Assembly: GCA_016932955.1 (NCBI GenBank) | Contig: JAFGBV010000050.1 | Span: forward strand, 1-51,248 | Source: Anaerolineales bacterium | GTDB lineage: Bacteria > Chloroflexota > Anaerolineae > Anaerolineales > UBA4823 | Direction: 5' to 3' | Length of the DNA stretch: 51,248 bases | Part shown: positions 9,523 to 19,695 of the stretch, piece after piece | Layout: each line of letters opens with the position of its first letter | How positions within the stretch are numbered: position 1 is the stretch's first letter | The notes under the pieces: generated by a model | Database searches by the model: none | Told to the model about the DNA's origin: nothing | Seen by the model: the letters and a program-made list of their open reading frames with translations, nothing else | Program-made: the position numbers and the translations under genes

Positions 9523-11727
9523 CTACATCAAACGGAACACCAGATAGCCAATGATGACAATGACGCCAACGAATACAGCGAGGGCGTAGTTGCGGACAAA
9601 GCCAGTTTGCAGGCGGCGCATCGCAGCAGCGAGACCCTGCATGCCTTCGGCAAGGCCATTGGCGATGCCATCAATGATGCCCAGGTCAATGGGCTTGGCA
9701 AAAAGCCAACAGAGGCCACGATAGCCACCGGCAATGATGGTGTCGTGGAAGAAATCGTGCCAGAAATCCCAGTCCACTTTCTCGGCGAGGAAACGGGCAA
9801 GATCGACGTAACGGTTGAGCAGGATAGCATTGTAGATCTCATCCACCCAATACTTGTTTTCCAGCACCTTGAACACAGGGCCAAGCAGGCCGCGCAGAGG
9901 ATCATCAGGGCGCTGGGCAACGGGCAGGCTTTGGAGGGCCTGGTAGCGGCGGGTGTACATCCACACAGCGAGAGCAATGGCGACGAGGGCAAGGATGGTG
10001 GAGATCAGCGCCACACGCAGGTCAAGGCCGCCCAGGTCGTACCAGGCGGTGGCGCTATGGGCAGCAGTTTCGACGGCGCCTTCGACCGCTTCAGCGGCGC
10101 CTTCAGCCGCATGCGAGACTTCTCCGAGGGTGTGACCAAGCCACTCTTTAAAGGTGTGCAGGTAGGGCAGGTTGAGGATGCCACCAAGCGCAGAAAGGGC
10201 AGCGAGGATCATCAGCGGCACGGTCATCACAGCGGGGCTTTCCTGGGCGTGGGCAGCCGGCTCGCTGCGGGGCTTGCCGAAGAAGACGAGGATGATCTGG
10301 CGCCCCATATAGAAAGCGGTGAAGAAGGCGGCGATGGTGAGGAGGATGTAGACGGTGATGTTGAGCTGCTGGGCTTCGAGGAGGATCTCATCCTTAGACC
10401 AGAAGCCCGCCAGGGGGAAGATACCAGCCAGGGCAAGGGTGCCGATAAGGTAGACGACGAAGGTGGTCTTCATGCGGGTACGCAGGCCGCCCATGTTGCG
10501 CATGTCTTGCGGGTCAAAATGCTGCCCGCGTAGCTCTTGTTTCATGCGGCGGCGCAGGGCGGGGTCGTGTTCTACATGGTGCTCGCCGCGCTCCAGGCCC
10601 TGAATCACAGAGCCGGAAGAGAGGAAGAGCAAAGCCTTGAAGAAGGCATGGGTGACGAGGTGGAACATGCCAGCAACGAAACCACCGAGGCCTACAGCGG
10701 CGACCATGAAGCCAAGCTGGCTGATGGTGGAATAGGCAAGGACTTTCTTGATATCAAACTGGCCGACGGCAATGGTGGCGGCGAAGAGAGCGGTGATGCC
10801 GCCAACCATGGCCACCCAGGTTTGGGCAAGGGGAACGAGGGAATAGAGGGCAAAGGAACGGGCGACGAGGTACACGCCAGCGGTCACCATGGTGGCCGCA
10901 TGGATCAGGGCAGAGACGGGGGTGGGCCCGGCCATGGCATCTGGGAGCCACACAAAGAGGGGCAACTGGGCGGATTTCCCGGTAACCCCGAGCAGCATAA
11001 AGAGGGTCATGGCGAGAATCGCGGCAGGTGCCAGCGCCGCCACTTCCGGGGCTTTGGCGGCAATCTCATCAAACTGGAAAGTGCCGAAGTGCTGGAACAT
11101 CAAGAAAGCCGCGATGAGGAAGCCGAAGTCGCCGATGCGGTTGGTGATGAAGGCTTTCTTGCCGGCAATGGCGTTGCCGATGCCATCCTTGCCCTTATCG
11201 TACCAGAAGCCGATGAGAAGATAGGAACAGAGACCCACGCCTTCCCAGCCGACAAAGAGCATGAGATAGTTGTCCGCGCTCACCAGCAGCATCATGGTGG
11301 CAATGAAGAGGTTGAAGAAGACAAAGAAACGGCGGAAGCGCCCAGGGTCATTATGGTGGCGCACATCTTCATGCATGTAACCAATGGCGTAGATGTGGAT
11401 CAACGTGCCCACACCGCCCACCGCCAGCATCATCGTAACCGAAAGTGTATCCACCCGGAACGCCCAGGGCAGCTCCAGCTCGCCGATCGTGATCCAATCC
11501 ACCAGCGGAACGGTGACCGCCTCGGGGTGACCGGCGAGGGATATCGCCAGCAGCACCGCAGTTACAAATGACAGGCCCGAGGCCAGGCTGGCAAGCCAGC
11601 CGATCGCTTTCTCAGGCAGGCGGCCGCCGAAGATGATGTTGATCAGCAGGCCAATGATGGGAAAGAAGACCACCATTGGCGCCAGGTTGAAAAATCCACC
11701 CACACTCGTTGCTTCGCTTAATAACAT
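9523..11727 (-). CDS. nuoL: NADH-quinone oxidoreductase subunit L (complex I)
   Basis: A 734-residue distal antiporter-like subunit of complex I, carrying the long lateral helix at its C-terminal side. Recognisable parts are FVGWEGVGLCSYLLIGFW, QLPLFVWLPDAMAGPTPVSA and LAYSTISQLGFM. The region around residues 530-550 is an Ala/Glu/Val-rich stretch (SHAAEGAAEAVEGAVETAAH) between transmembrane parts, which probably reflects a lineage-specific linker. It is longer than E. coli NuoL (about 613) because of this C-terminal part. GGAG lies 9 bp before the start; nuoK is 24 bp upstream. Confidence 0.97.
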   Translation of the reverse strand: MLLSEATSVGGFFNLAPMVVFFPIIGLLINIIFGGRLPEKAIGWLASLASGLSFVTAVLLAISLAGHPEAVTVPLVDWITIGELELPWAFRVDTLSVTMMLAVGGVGTLIHIYAIGYMHEDVRHHNDPGRFRRFFVFFNLFIATMMLLVSADNYLMLFVGWEGVGLCSYLLIGFWYDKGKDGIGNAIAGKKAFITNRIGDFGFLIAAFLMFQHFGTFQFDEIAAKAPEVAALAPAAILAMTLFMLLGVTGKSAQLPLFVWLPDAMAGPTPVSALIHAATMVTAGVYLVARSFALYSLVPLAQTWVAMVGGITALFAATIAVGQFDIKKVLAYSTISQLGFMVAAVGLGGFVAGMFHLVTHAFFKALLFLSSGSVIQGLERGEHHVEHDPALRRRMKQELRGQHFDPQDMRNMGGLRTRMKTTFVVYLIGTLALAGIFPLAGFWSKDEILLEAQQLNITVYILLTIAAFFTAFYMGRQIILVFFGKPRSEPAAHAQESPAVMTVPLMILAALSALGGILNLPYLHTFKEWLGHTLGEVSHAAEGAAEAVEGAVETAAHSATAWYDLGGLDLRVALISTILALVAIALAVWMYTRRYQALQSLPVAQRPDDPLRGLLGPVFKVLENKYWVDEIYNAILLNRYVDLARFLAEKVDWDFWHDFFHDTIIAGGYRGLCWLFAKPIDLGIIDGIANGLAEGMQGLAAAMRRLQTGFVRNYALAVFVGVIVIIGYLVFRLM

Positions 11728-11751
11728 GCTCAGACTCCGTATTGCAGAATT

Positions 11752-12057
11752 CTAGCCTTTTAAAGTGCTGACTTCGTCAATGTCGATGTTCTCGCGGGTG
11801 CGGTAGAGCGCAACGATCAGCGCCAGACCGACAGCCACCTCGGCGGCAGCAACGGTCATGATAAAGAAGACGAAGACCTGCCCGCTGACTGCCTGGTGGT
11901 AGCGCGCGAAAGCCACAAATGCCAGGTTGGCAGCGTTGAGCATCATCTCAATCGACATGAAGATGACGATGGAGTTGCGCCGAATCAACACGCCCAGCGC
12001 TCCAATGACAAATAAGATAGCCGAAAGGCCAACGTAGTAGGTTACAGGTAGGGTCAT
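11752..12057 (-). CDS. nuoK: NADH-quinone oxidoreductase subunit K (complex I)
   Basis: A 101-residue three-helix membrane subunit. The two conserved intramembrane glutamates of the family are present in [11 protein letters not shown] (helix 2) and [11 protein letters not shown] (helix 3). Its ATG overlaps the TGA of nuoJ by 4 bp (ATGA), indicating translational coupling. Length is exactly typical. Confidence 0.97.
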   Translation of the reverse strand: MTLPVTYYVGLSAILFVIGALGVLIRRNSIVIFMSIEMMLNAANLAFVAFARYHQAVSGQVFVFFIMTVAAAEVAVGLALIVALYRTRENIDIDEVSTLKG

Positions 12058-12563
12058 TTCTTCTTCTCATCCCTGGTCAGCACAATCGCCCCGACCATGG
12101 CGACCAGCAGTAAGATGGAGGTAACTTCAAATGGGAGCAGGTACTGGGAGAACAGATCCAGGCCAACCTGGGCAGGGCTGCCAAAATTGTCGGGTAGGAT
12201 GACGCTCTGCTCCCCTGCGCTGCGCTGGGCGATGAGGACGTACGCAGCCTCGGCCAGCAAGATCACGCTCAGGACAATAGCCAGCGGGCGCTGCCAGGCA
12301 AGGCGATCCTGCGGTGAGAGGCGCTCTGGACCAAGAAGCATGATGACAAACAAAAAGAGCACCATGATGGCGCCGGCGTAGACGGTGACCTGGGCGACAG
12401 CGAGGAAAGGGGCGTTGAGGAGTAAATAGAAGATCGCCACAGTGGCAAAGTTCAGCACCAGGTATAGGGCGGAATAGATGGCGCTGCGGCTGAAGAGCAT
12501 CCCAAGGGCAGTGGCGATGGCGGCGAGCGCCAGGGAGATAAATAGGATGAGTTGAACGGTCAT
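12054..12563 (-). CDS. nuoJ: NADH-quinone oxidoreductase subunit J (complex I)
   Basis: A 169-residue membrane subunit with five hydrophobic segments and the NuoJ pattern [19 protein letters not shown], which includes the flexible helix-3 region. The open frame continues upstream inside nuoI, but the ATG at 12563 ([15 protein letters not shown]) gives the standard N-terminus 1 bp after the nuoI stop. It overlaps nuoK by 4 bp at its end. Confidence 0.95.
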   Translation of the reverse strand: MTVQLILFISLALAAIATALGMLFSRSAIYSALYLVLNFATVAIFYLLLNAPFLAVAQVTVYAGAIMVLFLFVIMLLGPERLSPQDRLAWQRPLAIVLSVILLAEAAYVLIAQRSAGEQSVILPDNFGSPAQVGLDLFSQYLLPFEVTSILLLVAMVGAIVLTRDEKKK

Positions 12564-12564
12564 A

Positions 12565-13074
12565 TTAGTCCTTCGGATCTTCCATGACAGGGATTGAGCG
12601 GGTGAAGACGCCGGGCTCGGTTTTCTGGGGGGTTGGCTTGCCTCCCTCCGGCACAGAGACGAGAAGCATCTCTTTGGGGTAGATAGCATCGCGCCGGCTG
12701 GTGAAGGAAAGCTCGTAATTATCGCCGAGAACAATGGCCTCTGTGGGGCAGGCGTCTTCGCAGTAGCCGCAGAAGATGCAGCGCAGGAAGTTGATCTCAT
12801 AGGTGCTGGCGTAGCGCTCGCCGGGTGAATACCGTTCTTCGTCGGTGTTTTCAGATGATTCCACAAAAATGGCATCGGCGGGGCAGGCGGCGGCGCAGAG
12901 GGCGCAGCCAATACACTTCTCCAGCCCATTGTCGTAGCGGTGCAGCTCATGGCGGCCTTTGAAGCGCGGCCGCACGGGTCGCTTCTCCTCCGGGTACTGC
13001 ACGGTCACGGGTTTCTCAAAGATCATACTGAGAGTGGTAAACATACCACGAGCAATTTCTCGAATCGCGCCCAT
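12565..13074 (-). CDS. nuoI: NADH-quinone oxidoreductase subunit I, 2x[4Fe-4S] ferredoxin-like
   Basis: A 169-residue peripheral-arm subunit holding two [4Fe-4S] clusters (N6a and N6b) that pass electrons from NuoG to NuoB. The motifs are [12 protein letters not shown] and [12 protein letters not shown]. The start at 13074 is preferred to a TTG at 13095, because GGAGG sits 8 bp before this ATG and the N-terminus [10 protein letters not shown] matches the family. This ribosome site overlaps the last codons of nuoH. A Pro/Lys-rich tail follows the second cluster domain. Confidence 0.96.
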   Translation of the reverse strand: MGAIREIARGMFTTLSMIFEKPVTVQYPEEKRPVRPRFKGRHELHRYDNGLEKCIGCALCAAACPADAIFVESSENTDEERYSPGERYASTYEINFLRCIFCGYCEDACPTEAIVLGDNYELSFTSRRDAIYPKEMLLVSVPEGGKPTPQKTEPGVFTRSIPVMEDPKD

Positions 13075-13078
13075 TCTA

Positions 13079-14125
13079 CTAACCTCCGAATGCAACCACT
13101 AAAGAAACGATCACCACATTGAGCAAAGCAAGCGGGAAGAGACGCTTCCAGCCAAAGGCCATCAGGCGGTCATAGCGGAAGCGCGGCAGCGTGGCTCGCA
13201 GCCAGATCAACACGAACAACAGGATCAATATTTTGACAAAAAGCCACACCGGGCCCAGGATGGGAACCTGTTCGACAAAGGGACCGCTGAACCCGCCCAG
13301 GTACAGCGTCGCGCCGATCATACTGACAGCGATCATCTTGATGTACTCCGCCATGAAGAAAAGGGCGAACTTCATGCCAGAGTATTCGACATGGTAACCA
13401 GCAGTGAGCTCCTGCTCGGCTTCGGGCATATCGAAGGGCGAACGGTTGATCTCTGCGACGCTGGCAATCATATAGATGACAAAGCCGAGAGGCATGGAAA
13501 GGTTCCAGCGCAGCAGGCTGAGGATGAAGCCGAAGGCAGGGCCCCAGGGCTCGCCGTAGGAGATATGCTTCTCGACAATGTCAAGCACACTCATAGAGCC
13601 GGCAAGAATGACGGGGGCGATGAAGGCAAGGCCAAGAGCCAGCTCGTAGGAGATCATCTGGGCCGTGGCGCGCAGCCCGCCCAGGAGGGCGTACTTGTTA
13701 TTGGAAGACCAACCGGCGATGGTAATGCCGTAGACGGCGATGGAGGCGACCGCGGTGATGTAGAGTACACCAACGTTGATATCGGCGATGTAGAGGGTGA
13801 TCTCCCGCCCGAAGAGGTTGATTGAACGCCCCCAGGGGATGACAGCGGTGATGATCAACGCCGGCAAGACCGTGATCACCGGGGCGAGGATGAAGAGCAC
13901 CTTATCGGCTTTGGCTGGCACCAGTTCTTCCTTGAATATCAACTTAACGGCGTCCGCAAGAGGTTGCAAGAGCCCAAAAGGACCCGCGCGGTTGGGGCCG
14001 TAGCGAGACTGGATGCGGGCGAGGGCCTTGCGCTCATAATAGGTGACATAGGCAAAACCCACCGTCAGCGCAAGCAGGAGAATGCCCGATTTGATGAATG
14101 TTTCCCAGAAAAAAGCAGGTTCCAT
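13079..14125 (-). CDS. nuoH: NADH-quinone oxidoreductase subunit H (complex I)
   Basis: A 348-residue membrane subunit forming the quinone chamber entrance with NuoB and NuoD. The conserved [21 protein letters not shown] loop is present near residue 31, as are the acidic quinone-site loop [20 protein letters not shown] and [15 protein letters not shown] near the end. Eight transmembrane helices are expected. Length is typical. Confidence 0.97.
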   Translation of the reverse strand: MEPAFFWETFIKSGILLLALTVGFAYVTYYERKALARIQSRYGPNRAGPFGLLQPLADAVKLIFKEELVPAKADKVLFILAPVITVLPALIITAVIPWGRSINLFGREITLYIADINVGVLYITAVASIAVYGITIAGWSSNNKYALLGGLRATAQMISYELALGLAFIAPVILAGSMSVLDIVEKHISYGEPWGPAFGFILSLLRWNLSMPLGFVIYMIASVAEINRSPFDMPEAEQELTAGYHVEYSGMKFALFFMAEYIKMIAVSMIGATLYLGGFSGPFVEQVPILGPVWLFVKILILLFVLIWLRATLPRFRYDRLMAFGWKRLFPLALLNVVIVSLVVAFGG

Positions 14126-14177
14126 GCGTACCTCTTTATCTCACAATTTTGCACACAAGCATTCTTCGTTCAACCAT

Positions 14178-16649
14178 CTAGCGTTTACCACCCGGGGTAA
14201 TGCCCTGGGGGTCAAAGAGGGGAATGCCCAGGCTGCGGGGGAGCAGGGCAACGCCCTGTGGGATGTTCTCATCGAGGCGCAAATCCGCCTGCACCGGGCG
14301 CCCGCCAAGGGAGAAAGTCACCTGGCTGCCGGGCTTGAGGCCCAGGTGCTGCGCATCTCCTGGGTGGACGGCAAGATAGGGCTGGGGGATGCGCTGGCCT
14401 AAGAGCTCAGCAGTGAGCACGGTCACGCCGCGGTCGTAGAGCAAGGTCACGGGCACGGCGAGCAGGCTGCCCTCTGGCAGTGGGGCGTGCTTGGCGACAG
14501 CGGGAAGCGGGGCGGCTGCCAGCGGCTTTCCACGCTGGGCGGCAGGGGCAAGCTGCACGCCCAGGCCCTGGGTGTTCTCATAGGAGGTGCCGCCGTAATA
14601 GACATCGCTGCGGCCAATGATCGGCCACTGCTCCTCCACCTGGGCGAGGAGGCGGTAGGATACCTCGGCATAATCGGGGGTGGCGGCGGCAATCTTCTTC
14701 ATCACCAGGGCAGCGCTGCCAGCTTCGGCTTCAGCGCCAAGGCGGTTGGTAAGCTCGGCTGCGATGGCAAAATCGGCTTTGCAGCCCGGATTGGGAAGGA
14801 CGGCGGGGTAATAACGCTGTACGCGGCGCTCACCGGAGGTGAAGGTGCCCTCGCGCTCAGTGAAGGCCTGCGCCGGCAGGATAACATCGGCCAGGCGGGC
14901 AGTGTCGGTGAGGAAAAGCTCCTGCACGACGACAAAAGGCACTGCCTGCAAGGCATCTGCCAACTGGGGGTCGTCTGCGGCGGGGTCAGCGGCGGCAATA
15001 TAGACCGCTTTGGCTTCTCCAAGGGCGGCTTTCAGGTTAGCATCAGGCCGCCAGCCGAGATCCCACGCGCCCTGGTCATTGGGGCGTGACCAGACCGCAA
15101 CGAGACCGTTATTGGGCTTGCCGATGTGGTTAGTGCTGATAAGCAGGTTGGCGCAGGCCTGGGCCAACGCCTGCGAGCCTTGCAGCCCTAGCCCCTCGCT
15201 ACCGTAGAAGACGATCAGGTTCTCGGCTTTGGCGAGGGCTTCGGCGGCTGGCTTTGGCGTATTGACCAGTGCGGCAATGGTGGCAGCTTCGTCGCCATAG
15301 GCATAGCGGACAACGTGGCTGGCATAATGCTCGAGCTTGGTAGGGCGAGGGTTGGCAACGATCAGAGTTGCACCGCGCTGAGCAGCCTGCTTGACGCGCA
15401 GCCACCAGATGGGGGCTTCTTCTTCCAGATCGCAGGCTGCAACGAGAATCGCTGAGCCTGCGCCTAGATCACCTAGGTTGGTGCCTTGCCCCACGCCCAC
15501 CTGGGCAGTGAGGTCGCCGCCGGCCATGTGGGTGTATAGGGCAGTCTTGCCGCCCAGGGCCGAGGCTAGGCCGCGCAGGTTAAAGAGATCTTCGTTGGAA
15601 AGGCGCCCGCTGGCGAGGGCGAGGACATCGCCTCCGGCATCGCGCAGGCGCAACTCGATCGTCTCGAAGGCTTCTTCCCAGGTGACCGGCTCCAGCCCTT
15701 CCCCACGCTTGACCAACGGCTGGGTAATCCGCTCTTTACTCTCAACGAAGTGGTAGGCAAAGCGACCCTTATCGCAGATCCAGATCTCGTTGACCTTTTC
15801 GTTCTGGCGAGGCATCGCACGTTTGATCACGATATCGCCGCCGGTCTTGGCTTCGCGGCGGACGTTGAAGGTCAGGTTGCAGCCAACGGGGCACTGAGCG
15901 CAGATAGAGGCGGTGGCGCGCATCTCCCAGGGGCGGGCGCCAAAGCGGAAATCGGCGGTGGTGAGGGCGCCAACGGGGCAAATATCAGTGGTATTGCCGG
16001 AGAAGTAGGAATCGAAGCCAGGCTCAGAGAAGGTGACGATCTCGAGGGAACGGCCGCGGTGGTAAAAACCGATCACGGGGTCGTCGGCGATCTCACATTG
16101 GAAGCGTACGCAGCGTCCGCACTGGATGCAGCGCTCGCGGTCGAGGAAGATCAGCTCGCCCAGGGGAACGTGCTTGGCCATGTGCATCTTCTCATCGTAC
16201 AAGAAGCGGCTTTCACCGGAGCCATAAGCCATAGTGAGGTTCTGCAGGGGGCATTCGCCGCCCTTATCGCACACGGGGCAGTCGAGGGGGTGAGAAGTCA
16301 GGATGAACTCGATAATATCCTTGCGAGCTGCCTGCACCTTATCCGACATGCCAATGACAACCATACCTTCTGAAACGGGAGTCGTGCAGGCAGTTTCGAG
16401 CTTGGGAGAGAACTGAATCTTAAGCGAGCCGTCTTCTTCGCGCAGCGCCTCGCCGGTAGCGCGGTCCAGCATAGGGCGACCAACGTCTACCAGGCACATG
16501 CGGCACATGCCGACCGGCTCCATCTTGGGGTGGTAGCAGAATACCGGAATATCAATGCCAACCTTCTTGGCTGCGTCCACGATCAAAGTGCCTGCCGGTA
16601 CAGTCACCTGTTTTCCGTCAATTGTCAGCGTAACCTGTTTGCTCATCAT
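14178..16649 (-). CDS. nuoG: NADH-quinone oxidoreductase subunit G
   Basis: An 823-residue peripheral-arm subunit. The N-terminus has the [2Fe-2S] domain (VFCYHPKMEPVGMCRMC), the His/Cys [4Fe-4S] site HPLDCPVCDKGGEC and a further site CIQCGRCVRFQ...CPVGALT. The next domain keeps CAQCPVGC and a later WICDKG cysteine, the motif for the extra N7 cluster known in some bacterial NuoG proteins. The remaining part is the molybdopterin-oxidoreductase-like fold, which carries no cofactor in complex I. The start is ATG at 16649 or the adjacent ATG at 16646. The gap to nuoF is 32 bp. Confidence 0.95.
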   Translation of the reverse strand: MMSKQVTLTIDGKQVTVPAGTLIVDAAKKVGIDIPVFCYHPKMEPVGMCRMCLVDVGRPMLDRATGEALREEDGSLKIQFSPKLETACTTPVSEGMVVIGMSDKVQAARKDIIEFILTSHPLDCPVCDKGGECPLQNLTMAYGSGESRFLYDEKMHMAKHVPLGELIFLDRERCIQCGRCVRFQCEIADDPVIGFYHRGRSLEIVTFSEPGFDSYFSGNTTDICPVGALTTADFRFGARPWEMRATASICAQCPVGCNLTFNVRREAKTGGDIVIKRAMPRQNEKVNEIWICDKGRFAYHFVESKERITQPLVKRGEGLEPVTWEEAFETIELRLRDAGGDVLALASGRLSNEDLFNLRGLASALGGKTALYTHMAGGDLTAQVGVGQGTNLGDLGAGSAILVAACDLEEEAPIWWLRVKQAAQRGATLIVANPRPTKLEHYASHVVRYAYGDEAATIAALVNTPKPAAEALAKAENLIVFYGSEGLGLQGSQALAQACANLLISTNHIGKPNNGLVAVWSRPNDQGAWDLGWRPDANLKAALGEAKAVYIAAADPAADDPQLADALQAVPFVVVQELFLTDTARLADVILPAQAFTEREGTFTSGERRVQRYYPAVLPNPGCKADFAIAAELTNRLGAEAEAGSAALVMKKIAAATPDYAEVSYRLLAQVEEQWPIIGRSDVYYGGTSYENTQGLGVQLAPAAQRGKPLAAAPLPAVAKHAPLPEGSLLAVPVTLLYDRGVTVLTAELLGQRIPQPYLAVHPGDAQHLGLKPGSQVTFSLGGRPVQADLRLDENIPQGVALLPRSLGIPLFDPQGITPGGKR

Positions 16650-16681
16650 TCACCATACAATAGACAAGGTAGATATGCCAT

Positions 16682-17950
16682 CTAAGAGGCTTTCTTCAGC
16701 GTGAGCGCCTCGAAATCCTGGGGAAAGCGCTCAATGCCCGAAAGCACGGCTTCGATCGAAAACTCGCCCAACGCGCAAAGGCACTTGGTGCGGATCTGGC
16801 TGGCAACACTGCGCAGAAGCTCCACATCTTCAGGAGTGGCCTTGCCGCTGGCGATGCGCTCGGTGAGGTGCGCCATCCAATAAGTGCCCTCGCGGCAGGG
16901 GGTGCATTTACCGCAGGACTCATGCTTGAAGAAGTGGATGGTCTTGTTGATCATCCAGGCGATGTTGACCGAGTCGTCCAAAACAATCACCGAGGCCGAG
17001 CCGAGCTGGGCGCCGACGCTGGGGACGCTCTCATAATCCATCGGCGTATCGAGGGCCTGCTCGGTGGCAACGATCAGGGACGAGGAAGCCCCTGCAGGCA
17101 TGATCGCCTTGACCTGGCGCCCATCGGGGAGACCGCCGCCGTGCTCGAAGATGAGTGAGCGGAAGGTAGTGCCCAGGGGTAGCTCGTAGTTGCCGGGTTT
17201 GGCGACATTGCCAGAAAGGCTGAAGATCTTAACACCGGGGCTTTTCTCAGTGCCGTAGGTGCGATACCACTCAGCGCCCTTCTCGAGGATGAGAGGAACG
17301 TTGGTGAGGGTCTCGACATTGTTGACGATGGTGGGCTTTCCGTAGATGCCGAAGGAGGGCGGGAAGGGCGGGCGAAGGCGGGGCTGACCGAGCTTGCCCT
17401 CGATCGATTCCAGGAGAGCGGTTTCCTCGCCGCAGATGTAGGCGCCGGCGCCGAGGTGGGTGTAAATGCGCAGGCTGTAATCGCTGCCAAAGAGGCCCTC
17501 ACCCAGCAGCCCGGCAGCCTCTAACTCAGCGATCTTCTGATCTAGGCTGTGGGCAATCTGCCAGAACTCGCCGCGCAGGTAAATATAGACGGCATGGGCC
17601 TGGACGGCAAAGGCACAGATGGCCAGGCCCTCGAGAAATTGGAAGGGATTGCCCTCCATGATCTCGCGGTCTTTGAAAGTACCCGGCTCGGATTCGTCGG
17701 CATTGGCAACAACGTAATGGGGCCAATTCTTCTGGTCAATGAAGGACCACTTCAGGCCAGTGGGGAAACCTGCGCCGCCGCGGCCGCGCAAGCCAGAGGC
17801 CTTGACGGCATCGGTGACCTGGCTGGGCTGCATCTCAGTGACGACTCTGCGGAAGGCCTCAAAGCCGCCCTCCTGGCGGTATGTTTCCAGATGATCCAGC
17901 CCCGGCACATCGCGGTGGCGCAAGAGAACATAATTTTTGATCTCGGTCAT
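16682..17950 (-). CDS. nuoF: NADH-quinone oxidoreductase subunit F, FMN/NADH-binding
   Basis: A 422-residue subunit that binds NADH and FMN and carries cluster N3. GRGGAGFPTGLKW (NADH/FMN loop), YICGEETALLESIEG (FMN side) and ESCGKCTPCREG with a later cysteine (TKCLCALGEF) for the [4Fe-4S] cluster are all visible. It starts 1 bp after the nuoE stop, consistent with coupled translation and with forming the NuoEFG dehydrogenase module. Presence of this module argues that the complex uses NADH rather than only ferredoxin. Confidence 0.97.
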   Translation of the reverse strand: MTEIKNYVLLRHRDVPGLDHLETYRQEGGFEAFRRVVTEMQPSQVTDAVKASGLRGRGGAGFPTGLKWSFIDQKNWPHYVVANADESEPGTFKDREIMEGNPFQFLEGLAICAFAVQAHAVYIYLRGEFWQIAHSLDQKIAELEAAGLLGEGLFGSDYSLRIYTHLGAGAYICGEETALLESIEGKLGQPRLRPPFPPSFGIYGKPTIVNNVETLTNVPLILEKGAEWYRTYGTEKSPGVKIFSLSGNVAKPGNYELPLGTTFRSLIFEHGGGLPDGRQVKAIMPAGASSSLIVATEQALDTPMDYESVPSVGAQLGSASVIVLDDSVNIAWMINKTIHFFKHESCGKCTPCREGTYWMAHLTERIASGKATPEDVELLRSVASQIRTKCLCALGEFSIEAVLSGIERFPQDFEALTLKKAS

Positions 17951-17951
17951 A

Positions 17952-18461
17952 TTACTTCCGCCTCAGCTCTTCGATAAAGCGGGTTGCGCTTTCTATGGTC
18001 TGGTTCTCGTGGTACTCAAGGTGCGGTTTGCCATCCTCGGTCATCGATTGCACCTGGAACATGGGCGCCTTATCGCAGGCCGCCAGGCACATCACCCTTT
18101 CGACGGTGATCTTGCCATCGGGGGTGGTCTCACCAACCTGGATGCCGAGATTCTCACAGAGCTTCTGCAGGAATTCCTCAGCGCCGCGCAGGGCACAGGG
18201 CAGGTCAGTGCACACCTGGATGCGGTAAGTGCCGGCCTTTTCGTCATGATAGAGCGAGTAGAAACCCACAACCGAAGCAACTTCGGTGGCGGTGATGCCA
18301 CAGATCTCGCCCACTTCCTGCATGGCATCTTTGGTCACAAAGCCATCCCGGCGCTGGGCCAGGTAGAGCAAAGGCATCACCGCAGAGCGCTTCTGCTCGG
18401 GGGGGTATTTTGCCAGGATTGCCTGGACTTCGTCTGCATACATCTCAGTCAGCTTTTTCAC
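17952..18461 (-). CDS. nuoE: NADH-quinone oxidoreductase subunit E, [2Fe-2S] thioredoxin-like
   Basis: A 169-residue subunit holding cluster N1a. The four ligands appear as VCTDLPCALRG and CLAACDKAP. The N-terminal helical bundle and thioredoxin-like domain have normal length. Its ATG overlaps the nuoD stop by 4 bp, and its stop lies 1 bp before nuoF. Confidence 0.97.
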   Translation of the reverse strand: MKKLTEMYADEVQAILAKYPPEQKRSAVMPLLYLAQRRDGFVTKDAMQEVGEICGITATEVASVVGFYSLYHDEKAGTYRIQVCTDLPCALRGAEEFLQKLCENLGIQVGETTPDGKITVERVMCLAACDKAPMFQVQSMTEDGKPHLEYHENQTIESATRFIEELRRK

Positions 18462-19690
18462 CGGTCTGCGTCTCCTAAGACAATATCGATACTGCCGATG
18501 ATCCCCACCAGGTCTGCAACAAGGTGCCCCCTGGAGAGCAAGGGCAAGACCTGGAGATGGACAAAGGAAGGTGTGCGCCAGTGCACACGGTGCGGGTGCG
18601 CACTGCCATCCGACTCGAGGTAGACACCCAGCTCGCCACGCGGCGATTCAACAGGACTATACACCGAGCCCTTGGGGAGCATGAAGCCCTCCGTCCAGAG
18701 CTTGAAGTGATGGATCACCGCTTCCATGCTGGTGCCCAGCTCAGAACGCGGGGGCGGAACGTACTTGCGGTTGTTGGAACGCACCGGACCATAGGGCAGG
18801 CGGTCGATGGCCTGCTGGACGATGCGCACCGACTGGCGCATCTCTTCCATACGCACCAGGTAACGGTCGTAGACATCACCATGCGTGCCAGTGGGGATAA
18901 TGAAATCATACTGCTCGTAACCAGAGTAGGGCTGCATCTTGCGCACATCATAGTCGGGGCCCGAGCCGCGCAGAGTGGGGCCGGTGAGGCCCCAGTTGAG
19001 GGCATCTTCGGCAGAAATAACGCCGATGTTCTTGGTGCGGTCCATGAATATGGGGTTCTTAGTCAGCAGGGCTTCGTATTGGGCAATGCGGCGGGGGAAC
19101 TCGCGCAAGAAGCGGCGCACGGCGAGCTCGAAATCAGCAGGGACATCGCGCCACAATCCTCCGGGCCGGAAGAAAGTCGTCATCATGCGCTGCCCGGAGC
19201 ACATCTCGAGGATATCGAGGATGGCCTCGCGCTCGCGGAAGCAGTAGAGAAACACGGACATCGCCGCCAGGTCCAGGGCGTGGGTGCCGAGCCAGACGAG
19301 GTGGGAGGCGATGCGCTGCAGCTCAGCGATGATCACACGCACGGCCTGGGCGCGGAGGGGAACATCGAGATCGGCCATGCGCTCAATGGCAAGGGAGTAA
19401 GCGAGGACGTTGCCGGTGGTGTTGAGGTAATCGAGGCGGTCAGTCATCACCGCGGCCTGCTCGTAGCGCTTAGCTTCCATGTTCTTCTCGATGCCAGTGT
19501 GCAAAAAGCCGATATCAGGAATACAGTTGATGACCTTTTCGCCATCCAGCTCGAGCAGGAGGCGGAGCACGCCATGGGTGCTGGGGTGCTGGGGGCCCAT
19601 ATTCAACAGCACTGTTTCGCCTTCCAGCGCCCGCTCCGTGACCAGGTGCTTCAATTCATCGAGAGTAACTTCCATTGGTGTATGTTCCAT
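18458..19690 (-). CDS. nuoD: NADH-quinone oxidoreductase subunit D
   Basis: A 410-residue quinone-site subunit related to the large subunit of NiFe hydrogenases. The N-terminal quinone loop MGPQHPSTHGVLRLLLELDGE is partly visible as GPQHPSTHG, with GFLHTGIEKNME and the C-terminal IGSIDIVLGDADR. Nickel-site cysteines are absent as expected for complex I. The start is ATG at 19690, or ATG at 19675 (MEVTLDELKH); the latter is closer to some homologues. NuoC is encoded separately, so there is no NuoCD fusion. Confidence 0.96.
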   Translation of the reverse strand: MEHTPMEVTLDELKHLVTERALEGETVLLNMGPQHPSTHGVLRLLLELDGEKVINCIPDIGFLHTGIEKNMEAKRYEQAAVMTDRLDYLNTTGNVLAYSLAIERMADLDVPLRAQAVRVIIAELQRIASHLVWLGTHALDLAAMSVFLYCFREREAILDILEMCSGQRMMTTFFRPGGLWRDVPADFELAVRRFLREFPRRIAQYEALLTKNPIFMDRTKNIGVISAEDALNWGLTGPTLRGSGPDYDVRKMQPYSGYEQYDFIIPTGTHGDVYDRYLVRMEEMRQSVRIVQQAIDRLPYGPVRSNNRKYVPPPRSELGTSMEAVIHHFKLWTEGFMLPKGSVYSPVESPRGELGVYLESDGSAHPHRVHWRTPSFVHLQVLPLLSRGHLVADLVGIIGSIDIVLGDADR

Positions 19691-19695
19691 CGCCG

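Noticed and set aside
12564..12950. N-terminal extension of nuoJ into nuoI
   Set aside because: The added part is the out-of-frame shadow of the nuoI ferredoxin domain; the ATG at 12563 gives the standard NuoJ start.
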